From positions 1 to 64,000 of the forward strand of contig JAANDG010000054.1 in the NCBI GenBank assembly GCA_036852015.1: 64,000 nucleotides of DNA, written 5' to 3'. Positions 1 to 10,718 of the stretch are shown here, in pieces. Below the pieces are notes generated by a model. That model searched no databases. It saw nothing but the letters and a program-made list of their open reading frames with translations, and had not been told where the DNA came from. The position numbers and the translations under genes are program-made. The DNA is from Pelodera strongyloides (taxonomy: Eukaryota > Nematoda > Chromadorea > Rhabditida > Rhabditidae). The number at the start of each line of letters is the position of its first letter. The first letter of the stretch is position 1.

Positions 1-2
1 GC

Positions 3-1427
3 CTCACGCTTACCACCAGGGACAACATTCCCGTTGGCTCCCTCACACTACGCTACACATCCCTAACATACCAGTGTAACCGCCAACATCAGTACTATAC
101 ACGTAATCACTTGTTTGAAGTGCATAGTGTGAAGCGCTGTCCAATGTCTGGCTCATGCGCTAATAAAGAGCACAATTGTGCTCACCTTCCTTCCACTTCC
201 ACACTTCCCGAATTCGATTCGATCATTAACGAGTCTCCAGGTTATTCCTATTGTGCTGAATCGAGTGGTTGCTGGATCCAAGGTTGCGGTCTCTGCACTT
301 CCGCTTGTCTCTTTTACCGCGTCATTGCGGTTCCTCGTTCCAACACGGTATATCAAGTTTTCACTTGTCCTTCCTTCCGCCCGGTCGTTGCGTTAAAGGT
401 TAGCATCGACACTCCCACTAGCTCCACTAGGTACAAACAAGTTCTACAGCCTGGAGTCTACACACGCATTTCCGATGCGCTTTCCGTCAGTCTCGTGTCC
501 ACGTCCGTTCCCCATACTCCTCTCCTCGGATCATCATTCCTCCGCAACATGGACACCGGTCAGGTTGGTCTCGTTTCTGCCTCCCCAGTACACCAACCTC
601 AACCAGGGCTGGTTGGACAATTGCAGTGCTCCTCCCGACATCATGCTGTGCACTTCAATTGCACGTTCACTAGTCGGGTATGTCAATGTCGCACCACAGA
701 AACCAACGCCAATTGTGACTGTTCCACTTTTGATCTGAATAACTACTTTTCTAACCCAGAAATAGTCCTCCCAGTAACGCACGGCGATGTTCTTCTTCAT
801 CCCTATGAAGACTCAGTTTCTGCGGTCTTTACTCATTCCACAAGCTTCCAACTACAAGTCGATATTAACAAGTTCCTCTCCTCCTTCACCTATGACCACA
901 GTACTTGCACCGCTATCGCATCCCCTCTAGTCGGATGCTTCAACTGCGTGCCCGGTGCTCGTTCCAATATTACCTGCTCCACAGACTTTGGAAGTACCCT
1001 AGGTCTCCTCAGTTGTGGAGACAACATCTTTTCTATACCATGTTCCCCACAGGGTTCTCCTCTCACGCTCACTTTCCACCAAAATCGCTCCGCGACAGAC
1101 ATTGCCTGCCAACTTAAGTGTCCGGCAAGCCGCACATCCCTCCACGTTCGCGGTCAATTATTCGATGTTACTCCGCTCTCTGTCTTCGGCGACTCCTCCG
1201 TTCGCTCCATCTTGAGTAACGTTTCTTACACTACCCTAGGTTCCTTCCTCAATAACATCCATTTTCCTTCCCTTTCCATCCTCTCCTTCATCACATCTTG
1301 GTTAACCTACCTACGTTATGTTGGCTTTGGCTTACTCTTTATCCTACTCTTGTACGTCTTTTTTCAATTTCGTTCATGTTGTATTCTCTTTCGCTTCCTA
1401 CGTCACCTCCCCAAGAAAGATTTGTAA
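3..1427 (+). CDS. Env-like glycoprotein of LTR retroelement (5'-partial)
   Basis: An open frame runs in from the left edge and stops at TAA 1425-1427. It encodes a Cys-rich ectodomain. A cluster of cysteines around nt 265-320 (GCWIQGCGLC...C) resembles the fusion-loop neighbourhood of phlebovirus-Gc-type class II fusogens, which is the Env type known from nematode BEL/Pao elements such as Cer7 and Tas. There are several N-x-S/T sites. Near the C-terminus (nt about 1309-1371) lies a strongly hydrophobic transmembrane segment followed by a short Cys/basic tail ending in KKDL. The coding strand is C/T-rich, unlike the AT-rich DNA further right. The start and any upstream Gag-Pol are outside the window. 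The frame has no break inside the window. The Env assignment rests on cysteine pattern, topology and context, not on a search. Confidence 0.72.
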   Translation, partial: LTLTTRDNIPVGSLTLRYTSLTYQCNRQHQYYTRNHLFEVHSVKRCPMSGSCANKEHNCAHLPSTSTLPEFDSIINESPGYSYCAESSGCWIQGCGLCTSACLFYRVIAVPRSNTVYQVFTCPSFRPVVALKVSIDTPTSSTRYKQVLQPGVYTRISDALSVSLVSTSVPHTPLLGSSFLRNMDTGQVGLVSASPVHQPQPGLVGQLQCSSRHHAVHFNCTFTSRVCQCRTTETNANCDCSTFDLNNYFSNPEIVLPVTHGDVLLHPYEDSVSAVFTHSTSFQLQVDINKFLSSFTYDHSTCTAIASPLVGCFNCVPGARSNITCSTDFGSTLGLLSCGDNIFSIPCSPQGSPLTLTFHQNRSATDIACQLKCPASRTSLHVRGQLFDVTPLSVFGDSSVRSILSNVSYTTLGSFLNNIHFPSLSILSFITSWLTYLRYVGFGLLFILLLYVFFQFRSCCILFRFLRHLPKKDL

Positions 1428-1506
1428 TATCCATCATCACGTATACCCTCCGCTGGTCCCTATATGTACATCCCACTTCCTGGGCAATAACTATCTCAGA
1501 TTCCAG

Positions 1507-2556
1507 ATGTCCACCTATCGTCCGCTCCACGATCCCGTCGGTGACTATGACGCCGACGTGTCTCTCTATGCCTTACGCACGGCATTCACTGAGGGAAAAC
1601 AGACTGTCAAGGAGGCCTACGACCTCCTCCAACTTCTTCAAAACTCCTCCACTATAGAAGAATACAATGGTTATTCAGGACAGCTCCAAATATTCCCACG
1701 CATTATAACCCTTCACCAACGTGAGCTCCGCCATCTGGAGGTGCTCGTCACCATGGGTGTGCAAGGTGGCTTTGCTACCTTTACCGGTGACGAGTGCAAG
1801 CGATATATCACGGATGAAGAGATCCTCACCACTTCCCTATTCCGCTCGTTTAATCATGTGCTCGACGATATTAAGCACCACCTATCTACTCCTCCTCCTC
1901 CCGGTCTCCTTCGGGAAAAGGGTTCGATCCAAGAAGTACCGTCCCCAGCTCCTACTTCTCCATCATCCACTCCTTCTCCACCTCCGCACGAAGAAGTCTC
2001 TTCGTCAGATTCGTCGTCGTCCCCATCACGCGAGTCCTCGCCCACTACAAACGATTCTTCATCAGAATCGTCGCGAGAGACCCCTCCTCCCCGACAGAAA
2101 TTCTGTAGTGAGCGACCAACTACTGCCCAGCCTCCTCGAAAGAGAGGTAATCCTTCCCGGCCCCGTTCCCCATCACCGACGCCTGATCCGTCCTACTCCT
2201 CCACCAATCGCTCCCGTTCCCCCTCACAACGATCTCGCACGCATTATTCCTACACCTCCTCTGCTCCCCGTCCTCAACGAGCTCCGCCGTCCTCGACCTC
2301 AGCAGTTTTCTGCACCTTTTGCAGACAGTCACACCCCTCCCATCAATGCTTCGTCCTCAGGGGTGTGATCGAGAGGAGGCAGTTCCTCTTGCGCCACGAC
2401 AGGTGTTACCGCTGTCTGGGACTTCATCCCCGCAATGAATGTCCTCAGGGGGGGCGTAGGTGCAAGCGCTGCGATGCCGACTCACACCACGTAGCAGTGT
2501 GCCCGGACTACTCCATCCGGGTCGTTCCATTCCACCTCAGCGATCCCCGGAATTAG
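1507..2556 (+). CDS. Gag-like zinc-knuckle ORF downstream of Env
   Basis: An ATG at 1507 opens 349 codons, 79 bp after the Env stop; the frame is also open upstream to before 1318. The N-terminal part (about residues 1-130) looks helical and is free of cysteines. A long Ser/Pro/Arg-rich linker follows (about 130-270). The C-terminus carries three zinc knuckles: CTFCRQSHPSHQC and CYRCLGLHPRNEC (both CX2CX3HX4C) and CKRCDADSHHVAVC (CX2CX4HX4C). This triple spacing is typical of BEL/Pao Gag nucleocapsid domains. An acceptor-like tract (CTCAGATTCCAG) abuts the ATG, so a spliced subgenomic RNA is possible. The unusual point is its position 3' of env rather than 5' of pol. The frame ends at TAG 2554-2556 and continues in phase beyond it to 2718. 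Confidence 0.7.
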   Translation: MSTYRPLHDPVGDYDADVSLYALRTAFTEGKQTVKEAYDLLQLLQNSSTIEEYNGYSGQLQIFPRIITLHQRELRHLEVLVTMGVQGGFATFTGDECKRYITDEEILTTSLFRSFNHVLDDIKHHLSTPPPPGLLREKGSIQEVPSPAPTSPSSTPSPPPHEEVSSSDSSSSPSRESSPTTNDSSSESSRETPPPRQKFCSERPTTAQPPRKRGNPSRPRSPSPTPDPSYSSTNRSRSPSQRSRTHYSYTSSAPRPQRAPPSSTSAVFCTFCRQSHPSHQCFVLRGVIERRQFLLRHDRCYRCLGLHPRNECPQGGRRCKRCDADSHHVAVCPDYSIRVVPFHLSDPRN

Positions 2557-3108
2557 TTCTACAGTTCCTCTCCAGAGTATGTCAACACCCTATCCATTAT
2601 CCCACTCCCTTTCCTCCTCAACAAGGATATTTCCTCCACAATTCCTCTCGAGCGTTATCAGTATCCTCTACGACGATTCCTGGACGACGACTTCCTTCCG
2701 CCGGAGTATCACGGTTAACCGTGATTAAGCCCTTAACCTTAACTTATTCATTTAGCTTTCTTGTTATTTAATATATTGTATAATTCGTAATATGTATATC
2801 ATTTTCCATCACCCATTACGTATGCAAATATTACAATAACACATTAGGACACCTACACATTCCTTTCTTCCCCCATATAAAGCAGATTAGTGTAATATCG
2901 GGAACTGACCAGGAGACCCGCCGATCCTTTTTACTTTTTACCAGCTCTTGCCTTTTTTGTTTGTTTATCTTTACGATACCGTTGATTGTTCGTTTTTCAT
3001 TTTCCCTTGTTATTGGATAAATAGGATATTGTTATAGTCTTACTTGTCCGTTGGCATTGGACCACAACACACACAAAGCAAAATAAGGATATAGCATTTT
3101 CCGTATAA
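2557..3108 (+). other. 3' non-coding / LTR-like region of the retroelement
   Basis: After the Gag-like stop the sequence becomes AT-rich. A TATAAAG box lies at 2876-2882 and a T-rich tract follows, as expected for the U3-R part of an LTR, and the stretch ends near an ACAACACACA run at 3064-3073. A short palindrome (CACGGTTAACCGTG) sits at 2710-2723. The matching 5' LTR is outside the window, so exact borders, polypurine tract and target duplication cannot be called. Confidence 0.4.
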
Positions 3109-3752
3109 CAGTGCATATCAGCTCATATCGAGCTCGCCTCAGACTTTTGGTCCGTAAAACCCTGTGGCACAGTGAATATCAGTTCATATCGAGCTCGCCT
3201 CAGACTTTTGGTCCGCAAAACCCTGTGGCACAGTGAATATCAGTTCATATCGAGCTCGCCACAGGCTCTTGTGGACCAAAACCCTGTGGCACAGTGAATA
3301 TCAGCTCATATCGAGCTCGCCTCAGACTTTTGGTCCGTAAAACCCTGTGGCACAGTGAATATCAGTTCATATCGAGCTCGCCTCAGACTTTTGGTCACTG
3401 GCACGTGAATATCGTTCATATCGAGCTCGCGCAAAACCCTGTGGCGAAGTGAATATCAGCTCATATCGAGCTCGCCTTAGACTTTTGGTCCGCAAAACCC
3501 TGTGGCACAGTGAATTTTAGTTCAAATCGAGCTCGCCACAAGCTCTTGTGGACAAAATCCTGTGGCACAGTGAATATCAGCTCATATCGAGCTCGCCTCA
3601 GACTTTTGGTCCGCAAAACCCTGTGGCACAGTGAATTTTAGTTCATATCGAGCTCGCCACAGGCTCTTGTGGATCAAAACCCTGTGGCGAAGTGAATATC
3701 GTTCATATCGAGCTCGCCACAGGCTCTTGTGGACCAAAACCCTGTGGCGAAG
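3109..3752. repeat. 61-bp minisatellite, about 11 units
   Basis: Unit starts (CAGTGAATATCAG or variant) lie at 3109, 3170, 3231, 3292 and 3353, then continue with two shortened units near 3403 and 3447, and at 3508, 3569, 3629 and 3690. Every unit carries ATCGAGCTCGC with its GAGCTC palindrome and ends in CCTGTGGCA or CCTGTGGCG. The middle comes in two versions, CTCAGACTTTTGGTCCG and CACAGGCTCTTGTGGACC. The array begins directly behind the LTR-like region. Confidence 0.9.
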
Positions 3753-4254
3753 TGTTTGATTGTTTAGCATGTAATCGTATGAAATGTTTCAAAAGATTAA
3801 AAAAAAATCACCTTCCCGGTATATGCGGCAAGCTTGTACAAAGCACCTCCTCAAATAAAAAAGTTGGACAATAAAGATATATGGCAGTGAACCATGGAAT
3901 CTGTCACAAAAAAAATAGTTGCAGCGAAAGCAATTTATTAACGATATGTATGCTAAAGTTAGAATGGAAATCAATAAAGTCAAAATTTAACAAAACACAA
4001 GTCGCAAGACTTAAAATATCACAGTTTTTTTCAACAACATGCAAAATTTCCGTGTATGGGACAAGAACGAGAACCCAAGTATGGGACAACAACGAGAACT
4101 TGAAGCGTTTTCATCAAAAAAAATAATGTTGCGCGCCGAAACGAAGACATAAAATATCAAGTTCACCGGTTTTCAGTGAACCAACAAGTCGAGATTTAGA
4201 TAGAAAAACAGGATGTGGCACTAAATTCAGTGTCTAATCAAACAAACATCATTC
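3753..4254. other. Intergenic, mtap 3' flank
   Basis: AT-rich sequence with no supported gene. It lies downstream of the mtap stop on the minus strand; minus-strand AATAAA matches occur here (for example plus-strand TTTATT at 3934-3939) and may serve 3'-end formation. Confidence 0.5.
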
Positions 4255-6418
4255 CTAATACTGCAAATGGGGAATTACAACGTCAGGAGACACCATGACA
4301 GCTTCTCGAGCGGATTTCTGAAAAAATATATATAGACTATGACTTGTTAAGTAAGAGCAGTCCGACTATGACTTGTTAAGAGCACGAATATAAATTGCGG
4401 ATTGTAGCAACAGCTCAATACCGACCTTTAGCTGTTTTATCTCATCAGTCCAGTCTTGCTGAGAGATTTCACCCACTGCTGCCACAAACAAATTAATAGC
4501 TTTTGAAGCGTTTTCCGCAAATGTCTTCATCACGAGATCCACAGAGACCTGAAAGTTGCAAGAGGTGCTCAGCAGGTACACCCGACAAATTTAAAATACA
4601 GTTGTAGAATGACATCCAGCCATTCCCGAGAATGCCCATTTATATATACAGCTTTATTCACAAATAGAATTGAGCAACACATGTGAAACAAATTTCTTGG
4701 AAAAAAAAATAATGTGAAAAAGGGCGCCATATACTACACGTAGTCTATTGAATAACCCACTAGCATGTTGCAAATTTGTCAAAATCATCGGAAAAATAGA
4801 TTTCACCCCCGAGATATATAAGAAAAGGTAAATTGTTGAAATGCATGGTCCAAACCGTACATGGTCGCCTTCCATCCAACAATCGTAGTCAGTAACCAGA
4901 GCCACCGATGCATACGGTATTCCCAATTCTTTTGCTAATACACACTGAAATATTCGTACTCATGTTCCAGAATAAAGAAAAATAACGAGAAAAGTTTTTT
5001 TTTCTTTGTTGAGAAGTTCAGAGACCAAAGTATTAGACATGAACGCAAACCTCAGGAATCATAGTCATGTTTACCAATGACGCTCCCCAACTTTGGAAAA
5101 CACGCGATTCCGCCCTAAAAGCATAAAACGTAAATGAGACGCGCAGCCATGGACATGGAAGAACATAAGCCCAAAAGACCCCCGTACTAAATAGAAGTGA
5201 AATAAAAGTAAACACTTCAATCCAACCTGGATGAGTAGCGTGGTCCCTCAATACATACACCAAACCCTCCGTCATGATGTGCATACGAAAACCTCTTCGC
5301 GCAATCCACGAGTATCTGGAAAAAATCTCGATCCACATATACAACCAAAGAGCCAAAGCAAAAAAAAATAGTAAAAAAAAATGAATACCTGTCTCAATCT
5401 TTCGTTGTATACTGGTTGCATCTGGATATGACATACACCCTCAGGATGGCCAGGTTCACCGTCGAAAAATGTCTGGATACGCTGATTAGTTCTGAAAGAA
5501 TTGTAATAGCTTGATGTATGAATTTTAAACTAAACATAATTACCCCCGCGCTGTAGTAAATTAGATTGGGGTCTAAAAATTAACATGCAAATTTACGTCG
5601 TTAACTACGTCGAGGGTCTCGATGAGCGAATCACTAGTATACTGGTCTACTCATGTGTGGACAACGCTCTGTGTTACTTACGGAAACTAGAAAAATATCA
5701 ACGAACCTATCGAAAACTGAATCTGGAAACACAAGTTCTCCAGGCTTCACATTTTCTTTCAGTGAACCACACGCCGTTGAGGCAATTATAACTGATACGC
5801 CTAAACAGGTGTGAAAAATACGATTTATACGATAATTAATATCGGAAAGAAGTATCTATAACTTAATGTTCAGTCTGCATTCGAAGTGATCTCAAGTTTC
5901 ATTTGAAACGGTTAGAACCCACTATTCTTAATTTGTAAACCCAAAATTATAATTATACATCAGACACACCTCTTTCCATAAGTGCCCATAGATTGGCCCT
6001 GTAGTTCACACTTGATGGGTTGAACTCGTGATTCAGTCCATGGCGCGATAAAAGCACACACGGAACACCACCAATGTCGCCTAAATGAATAAGCATGTGT
6101 TCGCAAACAAAAGAGGAACGAAGGCTAGAAATGTCACTATCAAATCACTCGTACCGTATACATCAACATTCGAATCAAGGATGTAATCTAGGATTTTTCA
6201 AACATACCTTCCTTCAATGGACTACTTGGCTTTCCATAGGGTGTGGTGACTTCAACCTCTTTCACATTCTTTAGTATATCCGGATTCTCAAGGCCTGATC
6301 CGCCAATAATACCGATCTAAATCAAATGAGCAAAATATAAAGTAAATCAAATAATTGTAAAATCCATTGATACCCTTACGAACAATTATTAAGTTAAAAT
6401 AAATACCTTGATTGTCAT
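4255..6418 (-). CDS. mtap: S-methyl-5'-thioadenosine phosphorylase
   Basis: Phosphorolytic cleavage of methylthioadenosine to adenine and methylthioribose-1-phosphate, in methionine salvage and polyamine by-product recycling; cytosolic. Exons on the minus strand: 6407-6418, 6208-6316, 5970-6080, 5707-5800, 5389-5491, 5227-5315, 5051-5114, 4861-4944, 4426-4548, 4255-4317. Phases close at all nine junctions and give 283 aa, the length of human MTAP. Family motifs in order are the phosphate loop [55 protein letters not shown] and VTDYDCW. The phosphate loop has Ser where the human enzyme has Thr. The start is MTIK, one codon block before the phosphate loop. A TTTCAG acceptor at 6443-6448, 25 bp before the ATG, fits trans-splicing. 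No lesion is seen. Only the last short exon rests on a weakly conserved tail. Confidence 0.95.
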
Positions 6419-6442
6419 AATGCAGTGAATTGGTTCAAATAC

Positions 6443-6448
6443 CTGAAA
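6443..6448 (-). promoter_or_regulatory. Likely spliced-leader acceptor of mtap
   Basis: On the minus strand TTGGAATTTCAG precedes a 25-base 5' UTR and the mtap ATG. No coding exon lies upstream, so it is best read as a trans-splice acceptor. Confidence 0.5.
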
Positions 6449-6660
6449 TTCCAAGTTTGAAATGGAGATACACAAAAAAATTACTTTAAAACATCAATCC
6501 CTTTCGCAGGAACAGAAAACGAAATAGTGGCACTTGCTAGACAGACAAACGATAAACACAACGTTCTTATCTTATCTAGCTGCGGCGCCGTGCTGAATCA
6601 ATCAGTGGGGGCTACTTTATCATAACTAACTAACTAACCCATAAGACACAACATTTTTGT

Positions 6661-6814
6661 TTAAAGCGAAGTACCGGTCGGTTTTTGAAACACATCTAGT
6701 ACACCAGGTATGCAAATAAACATAAATTAGAATAAAAAATCGAGCTAGATTCGCGTAAATTAGCATAAATACGTAAGACTTGCGTTTCAAAAACCGGCCT
6801 GTATTTCGCTTTAA
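6661..6814. mobile_element. MITE family A, copy 1
   Basis: A 154-bp element with terminal inverted repeats, TTAAAGCGAA at the left and TTCGCTTTAA at the right; the inner TIR reads CCGGTCGGTTTTTGAAAC. A conserved core AATAAAAAATCGAGCT sits near the middle. Other copies are at 24233, 31941, 38453, 40570 and 43421. Confidence 0.85.
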
Positions 6815-7954
6815 CAATATAAATACTGCAGTAGTGCCAGACGTATGTGCAAAGTTCAAGCAAAAGGGCATTGCAAATGCGAAGGCCCCGGAACCCGGCA
6901 GTCTTTTTATTGACCACATTGCCGTAAACAAGCACGAGAGAAGAGAGAACGACATCGACAAGACACCAACACATGAGAGATAGTTATGGCGTGAGAAAAC
7001 ACCATCCGGAACACAAATAAAAGTCTCAACAACTGCACAACAACAATTTTTTATTAGGAATAGGAACTTATATAAAACGTAAACACATTATTAAATAAAA
7101 CTGGCGACTTTATCAAACCACGACATGCAATAAAATAAAACTCATGCTACATAATACAATAAAAATGATAAAAGCAGGGATAGGAGGTAAAACGTTCAAA
7201 ATAGTTTAGGATTAGAGGATATAAGAAAGACACTGTAAAATGTGACTCTAAAAATACACTCCGTATATTTAGGTAAAACATGAGAAATGTCAGAGTACTG
7301 TACAATCACCCATATGAAATTGAACAGTTCAATTGGTCCAATAGCTAACTGAACTGTTCGATTAACTATGGAATGGGTTTTGACAATGGGTTTATTCGAT
7401 CAAAATCCCTAGAACTATAGGGAGTTATCAAGGCTTTGAAAAAGATAAAGACTTAGGATCGTGTTATGCACGATAATGCATCACAGTGAAAAGCATGAAC
7501 ATAAATAAATACATACATAAAAAGTGAAATCATTTAAAACTAAAACTAAAAGTACTCATCATAAAAGAAGTTTCATACATCCATCGGTCAAACTTACAAC
7601 AAAACGGGAACCGAGAACAGAATCAACTACAAGTACGGAACGTGACAACATGTTTCACTGTTCCGTGCTTCATTCTTTCCCACATAAAAAATTCCTCAAC
7701 GGGTAATTGGATAACTGGGAATAGAGTGATATATAATATCATACATTGTAAAAATACACAACGGGAACACTTCAGGATATAACCTCAAAATATACAAGAC
7801 AACGACTTTTTAGAGAGGGTGGCACGGCACAAGGTCATAAACCATAACAGGGAAATAAATCACAGCAAACGTAATAGTACCTGTAAGCGAAGAGACGTAG
7901 GTTGTAATGCTCAATCATATCAAAGTAGACAGCAATCCACAATACAGACCTTCC
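6815..7954. other. Intergenic, AT-rich
   Basis: No gene, RNA or structured repeat is supported here. Short open frames lack splice or composition support. Confidence 0.5.
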
Positions 7955-9667
7955 TTAGGGTCGATTTCCATTTCCGGATCCGTTGTTCCGAGATCTGAAT
8001 GAACAATTAAATACGATGATACTCCTGCACATCCTCGCTACGCTATCTAGTCTTTTAAATTCTTATTGGAATTAGTATTATTAGTAATGAAGGAAATCAT
8101 AAATTGCCGTAAGCAAAGAAGGCAAGAATGTCACTCCATTTCGGTCAGAGCTGACTTTTTGTATGCTTTGACAAATTTATTGCAATTTGTCAGACTATCA
8201 TAAAGCAGTGCGTAAAATCAAGAACCAAGAACCATCCCCGGAGGATATTGCCAACATTTAATCTTTGTGTGGAACTTAACTAAACTAAAATGAGATGAAC
8301 TCCAATTTACGCCCGATTTTTATACCTGTGTGTATATATTAGCCGGTAAAGCCCCTAGAGTAATAGGATGCTCTTATTAGTTAAGAAATGAGTACACGCG
8401 TGTTTCATTATCATTCAGAAAATAGTAATCATTAAACCTCACAATCGAGGCTATCTGGAGGCAACAGCGAGAGTAATAATTGCTACACCATATGCAACTA
8501 CCACACGTGTCACATCCGTAACAAATGTCACAAGTGCCACATCCGTAAGAGCGAACCTAACGTAACACTTACCTAATTGGCAAACCAAGGGGCTCAGCGA
8601 ACCGGGGCGGAGATGCGATTGGCGAGTTGAACGGCGGAGGAGGAACATGAGGTCCAAAAGGAAGGGGAGAAGTGGGAGTCTGAAAAGGATATGAATAAAC
8701 TTTACTCTGGGCATAAAGTGGTGCGTAAAATCAGCTCCAACGAGGTTGGAGGCTCCAACCTCTCCGGATTGATCTTGACTAGACGATTTTCACGAGACAA
8801 TTTCAAACATATATTTGGGTGAAACTTATTGTATTTACATAATACACGGCTTTATAAACTACAAACTGCGCCTCTCATGATCATGAACGGAAACAGGGCA
8901 CCATCATCTATGCATGCAATATGGAATTTATGTCTTGATTTACCAGCTGTGAAGTAAATAGTGAAATTTCACCTTTACAAGGTGGGCGATGTTGTCAGGT
9001 TGCTGGAAAGACGCTACAGGCTACACCAAACGAGACCCATAGCAAGTTGAATGAAAACGAACATTCAAACAGGCCAAGTAAAGTGGAATCAAATCAAAAC
9101 TTACACCAGGAAGCGGAAAGAATACTCGTCGCGGATGCGGATCATCGAAACAAAACTGTCGCTTGTCAAGGGGGGTTGTGGGTGCACTGGCAAAGTGGTT
9201 GGGCATCGAGGGACCGTGAGGGCCGGCAGACTTGGGCGGAGTCGGGAAAGGACCGAAACTGAAAGTGCTATTCTGTGAGACACAAACCATCATGGTTACC
9301 TTCAACTCACCGAGTAGCTACAAGCTTGCAAGTGAAGTGGAGCGTCGATTAAAATGTGTTTCACTATGCATAAAATAAACAGAAATGTATTTAGAGGCAC
9401 ATTGACTCCTGACTCCCACACCCCAAAACGGAAGCCACAATCAAAACACTTGTATATATAAAAGAAATAAAGAACCAAGAACCAAGAACACTTTAAGGAA
9501 CTGCACATCAATTTGTTAGCATGTCCAGAAAAAAAAGTAGTCGAAATATCGACGTAAAACATACGTAGCGTCGCCGGCTCTGAAGTCAATATGAAGATTG
9601 GCAGGTTTCTTTACTTCACGAGGCGAATGTGCAGAATCAGGAGTGTAGCAAATACTGTGAAAGCGAT
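7955..9667 (-). CDS. Exon-like Pro/Ser-rich fragments, unidentified gene
   Basis: Several stretches look like exons on the minus strand. 9105-9272 (acceptor CTCACAG, donor GTAAGT) encodes a Pro-rich piece beginning NSTFSFGPFPTPP. 8573-8679 (acceptor TTTTCAG, donor GTAAGT) joins it in phase and reads TPTSPLPFGPHVPPPPFN at its start. A last piece up to 7994 would stop at TAA 7955-7957. Upstream candidates are about 9560-9667, containing RFHSICYTPDSAHS, and one ending at 9312. The upstream joins do not fix one reading phase. I do not recognise the product. The low-complexity proline-rich character suggests a disordered protein or a decayed gene. It may be the 3' part of the small gene at 9997-10718. 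Confidence 0.35.
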
Positions 9668-9996
9668 CTGCAAAATAAAGAACATTGAACTTTTGCATAG
9701 AGTCTCTAAGGTATCTAAGGTCTCTAAGGTACTTTTCCACAGAAAACACTAACTACTTCACCTCGCTGAAACTCAAATGAATTGAAAACACACCTTATTT
9801 CACCAGCTGACAAAGACAAAGCGACTTGACGCGCATCTACGTAAATTCCAATCCATCACTATCACCCTATCACCCAACACGACTTAATGCAGTTAGTGCA
9901 CCGAGCACCTTTACAAGGATAGATCATAGATCAACCGGACAATGTTCTACTACACCAGTAACACTACACCTGATAATCTTAAGCATTAACTTACTT

Positions 9997-10718
9997 CTAT
10001 TCTGGCGATGATTGTGAAGGTTTGGAACAGAGTCGCGGGGTAGACGGAGTTTCGTAGTCTGGAAATGGAACAAAGAATAAGCAATAAAAGACGTTCGATT
10101 CCCGGTTCCTGTAATTGAAACTGGCCGGCCTATGTAAATCCAAAATGTAAGGTATAAGGTAAGAAGTAAGCATAAAAAAAGAAAGAACCTGCCTTCGGAT
10201 TGAACGTGCTTCCCGTTGTACCGGCAATCGTAAACGTATCAAATCCAGATCCCTAAAATAAGTTGGTTGGTCTTTTACACTAAGGACCGGTGGACGGCAC
10301 ACAAACTTCTAATTCACAGACTGCCCACAATCCACTGTATGCAATAACACACGATCATACGCATTAAAGTACTAGTCAAGGGTAAGACAGCGGTCGTGCA
10401 GCCTATGAAATATTTAAATCGTTACCATATACCATTCCAGCAAAAAGATACCTCAGGTCTTGTCCCAGCAATAGTAAAAGATGGAAATTCGCCACTGTCG
10501 CCAATAGCCTAAAGAATCAGGAAGTAAATCTTTTGTTGTTCTGCACTCTGCACATCTAGAGACAGTCAGGTCTATAATCCTTTTGAGGAAATAACGGCAT
10601 TACTCTCGTAAATCTATTTCATTTTTTTTGTCAACCAATATCAGGAGGTGCATACCGTTGATGAGACACGGCTTCGTGCAGTCGTGCAAGGGAACTGTGA
10701 AGTAGAATCCTCATCCAT
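9997..10718 (-). CDS. Small unidentified protein with FTIAGT repeats
   Basis: Four minus-strand exons splice in phase: 10656-10718, 10452-10508, 10189-10252 and 9997-10058, giving 81 aa from ATG 10716-10718 to TAG 9997-9999. The product is Ser/Thr/Pro-rich and has two spaced copies of a repeated motif, FPSFTIAGT and FDTFTIAGT, in exons 2 and 3. No signal peptide or transmembrane segment is visible. I do not recognise the family. An alternative donor inside the last exon (GTTCCA) would bypass the stop and join the Pro-rich pieces further down, which would make this the 5' end of a larger gene. The exon borders are canonical, but there is no homology support. Confidence 0.45.

Noticed and set aside
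2557..3108. Exact LTR borders
   Set aside because: The partner LTR lies outside the window, and several TGT...ACA choices are equally possible.
3109..3752. CRISPR-like regular repeats
   Set aside because: Units are contiguous tandem copies without unique spacers, in a eukaryotic genome.
3582..3770. Minus-strand ORF with repeated protein motif
   Set aside because: It is the translation of the 61-bp minisatellite, not a gene.
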